Positions 1 through 9,172 of a DNA stretch of 64,000 bases are shown here, piece by piece; the first letter of the stretch is position 1, and each line of letters starts with the position of its first letter. The DNA is taken from the NCBI GenBank assembly GCA_007922195.1, contig ML682005.1, positions 24,421,632-24,485,631 of the forward strand. Reading direction: 5' to 3'. The stretch is from Podocnemis expansa (taxonomy: Eukaryota > Chordata > Testudines > Podocnemididae). The translations under genes and the position numbers were made by a program. The notes under the pieces were generated by a model. It was not told the origin of the DNA. It searched no databases and saw only the letters and a list, made by a program, of their open reading frames with translations.

Positions 1-71
1 GTTATACTCCAAAGGGATAGTTGTGGGTTTGGGGGGGTAGGGTGAAGAGAGTTGAAGAGGCTAACCCTTGC

Positions 72-321
72 ATTTTCCATAGGGATAGCCATAATTTGAC
101 TTCAGGCTTCCCAGGGTTTGAACCTAACAACTGCTCTGATTTGCTGTTACTGTATGACTTGGTCCTATGTTTTACACCCCCTTGCATTTATTTTCATTCC
201 ATTCTGTAAGTTCACCCATCTTTGATGCATCTGATGAAGTGGGACTTTCTCCCACAAAAGCTCATGCGAAAAATAAATCTGTTAGTCTTAAAGTGCCACA
301 CGACTCCTTGTTTTGTTTACC
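72..321 (+). mobile_element. Penelope-like element, family A, 3' fragment (copy A1)
   Basis: The fragment starts near the ATTTGACTTCAGGCTTCCCA segment shared with copies at 13380 and 17285. It runs through the HHR-like core at 227-267, then AATAAATCTGTTAGTCTTAA and the family-typical GTGCCACACGACTCCTTGTT end. There is no coding sequence in this piece. It is identified as PLE because copies at 8521 and 13190 join the same tail to a GIY-YIG reading frame. Confidence 0.75.
227..267 (+). ncRNA. Compact hammerhead-ribozyme-like motif (copy A1)
   Basis: Stem I is GCAT (227-230) pairing with ATGC (264-267). The core CTGATGA is at 231-237. Stem II pairs GTGGGA with TCCCAC. AAAA at 256-259 stands where the core needs GAAA; it follows CCCAC, so a CpG G-to-A change explains it. 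Then come GC and TC, with the predicted cleavage between 263 and 264. Stem III is reduced to almost nothing. Such stem-III-less hammerheads are known from PLEs. This copy is probably inactive. Confidence 0.65.
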
Positions 322-1419
322 CCTTGCATACTTCACATACTTAGACTCTATTTCATTTTGGATAAGATTCCTGTAACTTTCAAGACATTTTTGATCATTT
401 TTCATCTCTTCATTTTTCTCTGCCCTTCTAGCTGTCTTACACATCTATCTTTTCCCTTTCATGATCTGCTTGACCTGCTTCCTTTCCCTCTCCACTTCAT
501 GTCCTCCAGGCAGTGAGGGAGTACCCAGTTACACCTTTTCTGATCTGGAGCTAATAAGGACCCACACACTGACGCTATTCAGGCAGTTGCTGAAAAAAAT
601 ATGTCATAAACACTCCTTATGGCTAACATAATAAATTATATTTCCTGGGGCAGCAGAAGGGTGAAGCAGTCAATTAAAAGAAAAAGAATTACTTGTCTAA
701 AAACATTGAAAGCAGATTTAATCTTCCTACAGGAAATCCACCTTAATGACTTAAAGGCAAATAAATTTAGGAAGGAGTGTTGAGGAAATAAGATGTTTGA
801 GAATCTTCCTCTGCAGCAAAGAGGTGTCTTTTGTGAAACAATATTGCTACAATTTACAAATTCTAGATGTGAATAAAGATAAGGAAGTTAGATTTTTCCT
901 GGTAAAGGCTAAGTTCTCTCATATAAGAGTATCTGGACTTGTTTAAAAAATCTTGCATCATCTTTACTAAGCCACCCCACCACCACCAAAAAATTAATCA
1001 GTCATCATAGCAGGATACTTGAATGAGGTGCTGGACCTGGTTTTAGACAAGTCAGGCCCCAGCCAATACACACAGTCATAGGCTGGAAGAACCATTATAA
1101 AAGGTTATATGGAAGAATTGGGTAAAAAGATATATGGCGGTTGCAGAACCCTACAAAACAATTTTAGTCCCCATCCTCCACTGTACACATAGTCACAAAT
1201 AGATTTCTTCCTGATTTCTTTGAATCAGATGAATTAATATTGCTGGAAGCAGAATTAGTTGTTCCATTACCCCTTCCCAATGTATTGCACTCGAGCGATT
1301 TCTGATTCCTTACAGAATAATTGCGGTAACTTTCTGTGGCAGCCAGAAATATTTGGTGTAATAGTCAACCACTGTCAGCCCAGATTTTTAGGTGGCCTTT
1401 TAGATATCCTAGGCTCAGG
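322..1419. other. Non-coding, nothing recognised
   Basis: AT-rich sequence without a supportable exon, RNA gene or repeat boundary. Confidence 0.5.
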
Positions 1420-1854
1420 CTATGGTGTATCATAAAGACAGGGGCTGACTTGAACTCGATTTGATATTCTATCTATAGGAAGCCCATGGAAAGAGCAGAA
1501 GACAGATTTGATGTGCTCACAGTATCCCATGTTGCTCAGGAGATGCACTGCAGTATTCTGCACTAGTCTGAATTTCCTAAATACATGGGCATGAAGCCTC
1601 AATATATCACATTGCTGTAATCCAGCTGTGAAGTGACAGAGTAAATAACCAAGGCCAGATCATTGACCAGAATGGGACAGAGGACTGGGATGGAATCTTT
1701 GACAGTCACCATTATTGAACACAAATGCGAATTTGGCTGGAGAAAAAGGCTCTGGCCTTGTGTGAGGAGTGCATCCCAAATGGCAAAGACTCTGTTCAAG
1801 GCTACTGTTACTCCCTAATGGAAGATTCTGTGGTGTTACTGCTGGGAACAGCAC
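1420..1854 (-). pseudogene. Old LINE reverse-transcriptase C-terminal remnant (L2/CR1-like)
   Basis: Two minus frames continue one another. The first (1599-1799) ends VIYSVTSQLDYSNVIY, the equivalent of the VTSRLDYCNALY block of L2/CR1-type LINEs. The second (1420-1602) continues KFRLVQNTAVHLLSN and then HIKSVFCSFHGLPIDRISNR, matching the conserved LVQNAAARLL ... LHWLPI region after the polymerase domain. A frameshift near 1600 separates them, so the copy is dead. Clade assignment is uncertain. Confidence 0.6.
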
Positions 1855-3029
1855 TTGGAAGAAGAGTTAGGTATACCAGGTCATAAAAATAGCATTGTTG
1901 GAATATCTGGCATTGAATCCTCACATTGTTTTTGGAGTAGCTTCTCTTTGCATCCAGACAAACGGCAAGATCAGCTAACTGCTTAAGCCAGTTGCTTGTA
2001 GAGCTCGATAAAATAATTTTTTTGTGTATGCATTTGTAATACATATCGCTATGGTATCTAGGTGCCATAAGGACCTATAGTCCACAGGCCTTTGTGCATC
2101 GTTTTATCAGGTTAGTTTAGGCAAGAGAGACTCAGAGTTATTCACCTGAAGAATCCTTCCATGTCCCTCTGAAGTCAGTCAGGCTACCGATATTTGTGTG
2201 CATAATGCAGGGTGTATAATGCGGGTATCAAATTAATAGAATGACTAATGGGTTTGGGGACTCCAGTCTTTGTTGATGCTGGGATTTTTGATTGAATGAT
2301 ATAACGACTGGCGGGCCCTTTTTCACTGCCTCATTGTATTAGTGTTGTCCCTCCCCACTTCACCCATCAAGGAGGGCCAGCACTGAAACCAGTACAGGCC
2401 ATCATTGCAAGCAAGCTATGGAACTAACTAAAGAAGTCTAGTATGCGATAGTAATTAATAAGCCAATTAAAGTTTAACAGCCTAGTGGCAGCAGTTGTTC
2501 CAGTTCTGTTCCCTTAGTGTAAATCATTTAGATTTACAAATATGAAACACATGGTCTTCTGTCTGACCATTGTATTTTTTATAGGATAGTGGAGATTACA
2601 AATGCAGATGCTTGGGTTCATCTGCTTTTTGGCAGATTGGGCTATGTATGGCAGCTTTGCTCTCAAAGCAGACATTACAGTTAGCTCTGCTTCCTTGCAT
2701 GGGGAACAGATACAAAACCAGTTAATAAGCATGTCTGATTGTTTAAAATCATCTTTGCTCTCTATAGGCCCCATTCACCTAGCTCTGGACAGTGACCCCT
2801 TAGACACCTCTGTAATGAACAAGTGGTACAAATATGTCTCTTTCTTTGTTGCATAGCTCCTACCCTGCTTTCCTCGGCTCTGGAAGGGGATTAAGTAACT
2901 TCTTATGAGACTGTACCAACAGCAAATTATGACCATCCCCACATGCCATGCCTCCGTGCATCCTTGTGCTCTACTTGTTTCCTGCTTTGGTGGGCACCCA
3001 GGAGTATGTTTTTCTCTGTTCATTTAGAC
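1855..3029. other. Non-coding, nothing recognised
   Basis: No supportable gene. Short open frames on both strands around 2514-2856 overlap each other and show no recognisable domain. Confidence 0.45.
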
Positions 3030-3110
3030 CAGGGGCATCCAACCTTTTTGAGTGAGGGTCCACATTGCAAATCTTTTCTCACCTGAAGAGCTGGTGAGGA
3101 AATTTTGAAT
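3030..3110 (+). mobile_element. Possible truncated hAT-type end
   Basis: CAGGGGCATCCAACCTTTTT starts like many hAT terminal repeats. No matching inverted end or duplication was found downstream. Confidence 0.3.
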
Positions 3111-3361
3111 AGATAAGAATAGAAGCAATTGACCTTACTATTAATAAAATTTAAGTAGCCAAAAAATAAACACTGGTTTAAAAACTCAGCTTAGGCCTGT
3201 AAAAGCAGAAATTTGCATTTCATACCTAAACACAATTCTTAAATAATATCCATCCTTCCTACAGCAGCCTATGTATAAATGTTACTTTCACAACTGCATA
3301 CAACAATTTTTCAGTTGTTAATTAAACCACATGTTGTGAAAACTTGAAAAAGGCTCACTTT

Positions 3362-4440
3362 TTTCCCCCCCCAGGATGTGCCAGTTTGTACAGGTGGCAG
3401 GAGAGCATGGCAGGGTAAGGAAGGCTAGGGGTATGTGGTGTGGCAGGAGAAGTGTAAGGAGCAGCAGGGCTGGCAAGGGAGGCTAGGGTAGGGTGGCAAG
3501 GGGGAACATGGCAGGGCAGAGCAGAGCAGGAGATGGAAGGGATGGTAGGGGGTGGCAAGGGAACATTGCATGGCAAGGGTGGCCAAGTGGGGTGTCGGGG
3601 AAAGCATAGGGAGAGTGGGAAGCAGGGGAGAGGTGACAAGGAGGGTGGGGGTGGTAGGGCAAGGGAGGGATGGTTGTGTGGGGTGGCAAGGGGGAATTTG
3701 GGGAGCAAGGCAAGGGAGGGTAGGTGTGAAGGGGGTGGCAAGGGAGCTGGGCAGGAATAGGAGAAGGGAGCCATGTGGTCAGGTGGTGAGACCCCCACTA
3801 CTTACACCCATTGCTGACTCCCTGACCCCTTCCTCCTGCCCTACACCACTCAGACTCCACAACCCCTTCCCAAGTCAGTGCAGCATGGGCTCCCCTCCCT
3901 GTTGGCTACCTGACCCCTTCCCTGCCCCTGTGCTGTGTGGGCTCTCTGACCACTTCCCGTCACACTCCCCTTCCCTGACCCCATCAACTTCCTGACCCCT
4001 TCCCTCGCCCTTGCTGTGCCATGCCGCTCTGTGGACTTGCTGACTCCTTTCCCTGTGGGCTCTGCGCCTCTCCTTTCCTTTCCCTCCCTACACTTTCCAT
4101 GCATCAGCTCAGCTCTGCTCCCTCTCTTGTCTTCCCCTTCCCCACGCGGGCTTCTCTCTCTCGCCTTCCTGCCTTTCCCTGTATGAGGGGTCCTGTCCAT
4201 CCTCTCTTCTGTCTTTCTCCTCTCCACGGCTCCTCTCCCTCCCTTCTCCCTTCCTGGCTTTCCCCGCATGACAGCTCCTTTCTCTCCCTCCTCTTACTTT
4301 CCCTGTCTTTCTCCACATGAGGGCTCCTCTCCTTCCCCCCGCTCTTCCCTGTCTTTCCCTGTAGGACAGGTCCCCTCCTTCCCTTAACCCGCATGGGCTC
4401 TTTCACTACCTGGTGCCAAAGGAGCTTCCCGACCCCTTAC
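3362..4440. repeat. Purine-rich then pyrimidine-rich low-complexity tract
   Basis: From about 3390 to 3770 the plus strand is G/A-rich with irregular GGTGGCAAGGG-type units. From about 3830 to 4440 it is C/T-rich with CTCTCCTTCCC-type units. The long open frames here on both strands are composition artefacts rich in Pro, Ser and Gly. Confidence 0.75.
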
Positions 4441-4599
4441 CTGGTCCCCATCCTACCTGAAATGGGCTGAATCCAGACCGTGAACGTACCTCTCTGGCCA
4501 GGCCACTCCCACTGTCGCCGTGCACAGGCCATGAAATTTAAAAGGGCTCCGACAGGCCCCAGCTCCCAGTCTCCTGCAGATGAAAGCCCAGAGTTCAGC

Positions 4600-5075
4600 C
4601 CATGACAGAGTGGGATTTTCTCCCACAAAAGCTCATGCGAAAAATAAATCTGTTAGGCTTTGTTCACACGTAAACTGTTATTTCAAAATAAGTTATTTTG
4701 AAATGAGTTATTTCGAAAGTCCTTATTTCAAAATAAATTAATTCGAATGAAGAAAATGTTATTTCGATTTAAGGGAAAGCCTGCTATCAAAATGGCTATT
4801 ATTTCAAAATGGTTATTTCGAAATAAGGCCATTCAGCCATGTTGTTTTGAAACAACATGTTCAAATGCCATTGTTTCAAAACAGCCGTTTCAAAACAACG
4901 GTCATTTCGATTTCAAGTGAGGTTTTACTGTTTCAAAATAACAGCCATTATTTTGAAACAACGGGTCCTGTTGTTTCAAAATAACAGAATGTCGTGTGTT
5001 TCAAAATAAAACTCTCGTCTGAACACAGCCTTAGTCTTTAAGTGCCACACAACTCCTTGGTTTTTTTTTTTTTGC
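4600..5075 (+). mobile_element. Penelope-like element, family A (copy A2), split by a DNA transposon
   Basis: The HHR stem II and following tail (GTGGGATTTTCTCCCAC, then AGCTCATGCGAAAAATAAAT) run to 4655. They resume at 5031 with GTCTTTAAGTGCCACACAAC after a 375-bp insertion (4656-5030). The core's first strand is damaged in this copy (CATGACAGAG). Confidence 0.75.
4656..5030. mobile_element. Palindromic non-autonomous DNA transposon (M1) inside PLE A2
   Basis: The ends are GGCTTTGTTCACACG and, read inward from the other side, GGCTGTGTTCAGACG (13 of 15 identical). The interior is a dense array of TTTCGAAATAA-like words in both orientations. TTA is duplicated at 4653-4655 and 5031-5033. Removing the element and one TTA restores the uninterrupted PLE tail. 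A 3-bp TTA duplication is typical of PIF/Harbinger. Confidence 0.85.
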
Positions 5076-5462
5076 TGAGCAAGTCTGATTTAGCCTGAAG
5101 GTTTGGGGAGCCCATGAAGGGATGGGTTGTGGTGCACAGGCTCATGTTTGCACAATCTTCTTCATTCCCTTGGATGGGAATGTAACCAAAGATCCAGTCA
5201 AGATTCTGGCATTTAGCGCTAACACTTGTTCTAGAGTTGTAGCAGTGACTCCATATTTAAAGACACAGCTCTGCTCTTATTACAGTCAATTGGAATTTTC
5301 CTATATAGGTGCTAAGTATTATTCACTGTACACAAGACTTGATTTGTGCTTGTACCTTATTTCCTATTTATATAATCTAATTTACTTCTTTCTTTAATTT
5401 CTGTTCAAAATCCTTTCTTCTACAGAGAAATTTTTTTGTAACTGTGATCTTGCAGTGAAATG
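5076..5462. other. Non-coding, nothing recognised
   Basis: No supportable feature. Confidence 0.4.
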
Positions 5463-5470
5463 GTCTAGAC

Positions 5471-5624
5471 CAGTGGTTCTCAACCTTTTGTGAGTTGTGA
5501 CTCACTTGGCAGCATATTGTGACTCTACACACAAGCCCACTCCCTCCGGGCCAAAACAAGCCATCTTTGTGATGCTCCAGGACACAATTACTGCTGTGTG
5601 ATGACACACTAATATGAACCACAA
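5471..5624. mobile_element. 154-bp hAT-type MITE with perfect 8-bp duplication
   Basis: It starts CAGTGGTTCTCAACC and ends GAACCACAA. GTCTAGAC is duplicated at 5463-5470 and 5625-5632. An 8-bp duplication of the form nTCTAGAn is the known hAT target preference. There is no coding capacity. Confidence 0.85.
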
Positions 5625-5632
5625 GTCTAGAC

Positions 5633-7534
5633 ATGTGAACTTGACAAATGACAAACATCTTTGAGAAGTCTTTTGAAAGTTTCTTTTGGAATGTCCTGTC
5701 TTGGTGTAATAACTTGATCTAGAAACTCTAAATGTTATTTATCCCCTTTCTCCAAATGAGTGGATTTGGGGGCTGTTGAGAGGGTAATTAGAATAGTGAT
5801 TTAGAAAGAAGATATTAACTTCAGAACTACCTGAAGTATTAAAATAGAGAACTTTAAAATATCCTGTGGGTTCTAATTGAATTTATAGCCATGCACTTAA
5901 AGTCTGGTGTTGAATCAAATAAATTGAAGAATTTGGGTCTGATCTTGACTTTGTGGCGGCCAAAAGCAAAGAGTCCCTGATTTCAGCAAGCCCAGACCTG
6001 AGCCCTTCATGATTCTATATAATTCAGTGCCACAGATTTACAAAGGGGAAACAGGGCCACAGGAGGCCATGCATGCACGTAGGATATGCACATGGAATGT
6101 ACATGACCAGCTTTTTATTTCCTTGTTGCTGGCAGTCCTGGGGAACACAGCAGGACTTCTCTCTACCCTGAGCCAGAGCTGCTTCATTCCACTTCACTGC
6201 TTTTGGAGTTTTGGAGCATTCGGTAACTGCTGTGCACATTGTATATCTAGTTTGTCTGGCTACCATGCTAGTTGTAGTTAATGTTGCATTTGTATTTCTG
6301 TCTACACCATATATTCTATTAGGATTTATATTCCCCCCTGCCCCCCACACCCTGTATTCTGTATATGAACTGTGCCATAGTAAATTAGACTATCAATGCC
6401 TATGAAAACTTCAATCTCAATGGCTTGTTTTCCTTGCAAGATGAATAACAGTGAATTGCACCAAGGTTTCTTGTAATTGTTACCTCCTGGGAAGCCTGTT
6501 GTCAGAGAAAAGTGGCCTAGTCCATTAATTTTTGCTTGTCTGTTTTGTGTTCAAAGCTTTGGCAAAAGTCAGCAGCCAATTTCTTTAGTTTTCTCCCTCT
6601 CCCTACCTTCAGTTTCTTTGGTATGTTAAATGGGTCCTGTTGACTGGATTTCTTCTAAATTGACTCTCCCATTAAGTGGTATGTCTTGTGATGTGGTTGG
6701 TTTTGTTTCTTAAATAATTCCTTTCAAACATTAAAAGTGTGCTTGCGTGTGAAATGTTACTCATGTGAGCAGTCCCAGTGCAAAAAGATAAGCATGTGCG
6801 TAAGTGTTGGCAGTTAGTCCTAGCACACTAAACAGGGGAATTATGTAAGTGCCTCTACACCAAATACCATTGAATGTGCAAAATAAACAAACAGGAAAAA
6901 CAGAGAGTTTTTGTTTGGCTACAAGCTTCTTTTTTATTTAGTGCACTCAGGATATTTGTTCTAACAATAGTAGGTTTTAAGAGAGATTTTAAGACAGAGC
7001 TGTCACTTTTAAGTTGAGAGTGTCCCTTTTAAAGGTAAACTAAGCTGAGATTTTATAGCAATATGGTGCGAACCCCCAAAACCTATGCTAAGTGTTTGAT
7101 ATGCATTAATTTAGGGAACATGCTTTAATATCGGGTATATTATAGGCATTTATTGTAGCTGTAGCCATTTTAACATCCTAGTTGTGATCCCTTGCCATGG
7201 TCTCTTTGGGGCAGCAGAATGTGTTAGCATTCTTGAATAAATTCAATACCTTGAAACTTTGTAAGGTGAGAGGGACTTGGATAAAAAGCAGGCAAATGCC
7301 TCCAAAGATCAGGAACAGAATATGGCACTGGCTGTGAAAAGTCTTGCAGCTTTCTAATCTCTGGGGTAATTTTGGCCCTAGGCATCTGCTGAATTCCCAC
7401 GATTCTCCTGTTACACCCCGATCTTCCTTGCATTTTTGCTTAGAGCCACTGCAACACTTGACTGAACAGCACATAGGGAAAGATCCAGTCTCCTGCATGA
7501 GCCTCCATTTTCCAGTCTCCTAAAGAACAAGGGC
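5633..7534. other. Non-coding, nothing recognised
   Basis: AT-rich intergenic sequence. Open frames around 6009-6405 overlap on both strands and have no recognisable domain. Confidence 0.45.
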
Positions 7535-8300
7535 TTAAGGGGTCAAAGTAGGCTGGAACGCACCAGAATGCCATTCCAGGGCCCACTATTTTTAGGGGCC
7601 AGCGTTCTGGGGCCACTAAAAATAGAAAAAGGAGGTGGAACACTGTGTTCTGGTGCCTTCTGGCAGGACAGGCAGCGCTGAGTGGAGGTGTGCCGCCCTG
7701 CTCTGTAAAGTGCCGTCCGGCTCCCCTGCGCATGCTGGGGTCTCTCTGGCTTGGCTTCCTCTGCCTGTCCATCCCCTTTTCTCTCCGGGGGCCACCTCAA
7801 ACTGCATGTCCCCTCCCAGCTCTTGTCTCTTCCACCTTACGCAGATCCCCTTGGGCCAGGCCCCACTCCTTGTGAGGTAGCTGCACCTTTCCTCTGGCCA
7901 GGCCCAGCAGGCATTTGCGGAGAGCACAGGGCTGGCAAGCTGGATGCAATGGCCAAGGAGTGGGACGTGCTCCTGAGCACCCGGGGCAGGACGCTGAGCA
8001 CTTTCTGCCAAGGTAGGGGCTGCTGGCCGCATGGGGGAGGGCAGGAAGGCAGGTGGTAGGGACTGTCACTCCTTTGGCACCTGACGAAAGGCTGCGCACA
8101 GGCACAGGCTTCAGCCAGACACTGACAGTGGAGCTTTGGAGGACCGGAGGAGGCGGTGCACAGGTCCTTCTGGCAGGGGGTTCCAGAGGACTGAGGGGAG
8201 GCACGCTGAGGCTGTTGGCCAGGAAACGGGGCCCCCAAGTGACTGGGGGTGGCCACTGAGGTAAGGACAGTGGGGGTCACCAAGGTGGGTTGTGACATGG
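7535..8300. mobile_element. GC-rich hAT-type element, probable copy (C1)
   Basis: AGGGGTCAAAGTAGGCTGG near 7535 resembles the CAGGGGTTAAAGTA ends of the elements at 21391 and 52735. The following CCAGAATGCCATTCCAGGGC and CTATTTTTAGGGG words also occur in those elements. The right end is not defined. The GC-rich open frames here (7616-8328) are probably composition artefacts. Confidence 0.5.
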
Positions 8301-8520
8301 CTGTAGAGGAGTCACTCAGCATCCCCAAAAATCCAGAGCACAGCAGGATGGTAGAGAAACAGTCCCGCAGGGCAAGGTATCGCTTGCCACTAAATTTGGG
8401 AACATGAGCTATCCTCTACCTGAAAGCTGCTCCCTGCACTGTTCCCACTCAGATGTATGTGTGCACATGTGCACACAACTTTTTTGGCCCCAGTGCACCA
8501 CATTATACCGTAATCCACGG

Positions 8521-8826
8521 GGCCAAGGCTTGGCAATTGACAACCAAGCCAGCTACTCCATCAAGGGCTCATTCACTTGCTCATCCACTCATGCAATTTA
8601 CGCCATCATGTGCCAGAAATGCCCCTGCACCTCATACATAGGAGAAACAGGGAAATCTCTGCACAAAAGAATAAATGGGCACAAAACTGACATCAGAAAT
8701 CACAACAAGCAAAAACCAGTTGATGAGCACTTCCATCTTCCTAATCAATCCATGGACAAATTGTTAATGACTGTGCTCAAGAAAGTCAATGGGACATCAA
8801 GACTTCTAACAGAAACAGCTGAATAA
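8521..8826 (+). pseudogene. PLE GIY-YIG endonuclease domain (fragment)
   Basis: About 100 codons, ending at TAA 8824-8826. CSSTHAIYAIMCQKC is followed by SYIGETGKSLHKRINGHKTD. The IY and YIG halves of the GIY-YIG site, the Arg of KRINGH and a Glu in DEHFHLP are all present. Cysteines (C, CQKCPC) sit around the first half, as in vertebrate PLEs. In the family this nuclease is fused after the reverse transcriptase and makes the target nick. Here the reverse transcriptase is absent, so this is a 5'-truncated remnant. The frame is open further up to 8404, but that part is not recognisably PLE. Confidence 0.85.
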
Positions 8827-9052
8827 GAATTGATATGCAGATGTGATCATGTGAAAGCAGGATTAAATTATGACTATGGACTCTTTTCCCATTACAACAG
8901 GTGATTTGACTTTACCCTCCTCTGTTTGTTGTTTTCCATGTTTGAATCTTAACACCTGCTCTGATTTGCTGTTACTGTATGACCTGATCCCATGTCTTAC
9001 ACTCCCTTGCATTTTATTTTCTTCCCATTCTGAAAGTTCCCCCATCTTCAAA

Positions 9053-9093
9053 GCCTCTGACAAAGTGGGATTTTCTCCCATGAAAGCTCATGT
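9053..9093 (+). ncRNA. Compact hammerhead-ribozyme-like motif (copy A3)
   Basis: CTGACAA at 9057-9063, stem II GTGGGA/TCCCAT, then intact GAAA at 9082-9085, GC, TC and ATGT. CTGACAA breaks the core (CpG decay of CTGACGA). The intact GAAA here shows what copies with AAAA have lost. Stem I is weakened (GCCT/ATGT). Confidence 0.6.
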
Positions 9094-9172
9094 GATAAAT
9101 AAATCTGCTAGTCTTTAAGTGCACCAGGACTCCTTGCTTTTTTTGCTGAACTAGACAAACATGGCTGCCCCT

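Larger units (their letters stand above)
8520..9172 (+). mobile_element. Penelope-like element, family A, longest copy (A3)
   Basis: The GIY-YIG reading frame (8521-8826) is followed by the family tail, an HHR-like core at 9053-9093, AAGTGCACCAGGACTCCTTG and the terminal GCTGAACTAGACAAACATGG. This copy joins the nuclease to the tail and so identifies all the shorter fragments. Confidence 0.85.

Noticed and set aside
3552..3995. 147-codon plus frame and its antisense partner (3355-3798)
   Set aside because: Both are low-complexity Gly/Arg or Pro/Ser/His translations of the purine/pyrimidine tract, without splice or domain support.
4680..5000. Regular TTTCGAAATAA repeats as a possible CRISPR-like array
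   Set aside because: Words are irregularly spaced, occur in both orientations and are enclosed by transposon ends; the DNA is vertebrate.
7616..8328. Overlapping GC-rich frames on both strands (up to 163 codons)
   Set aside because: GC-rich sequence lacks stop codons by chance; no domain, and it lies in a probable hAT-type repeat.
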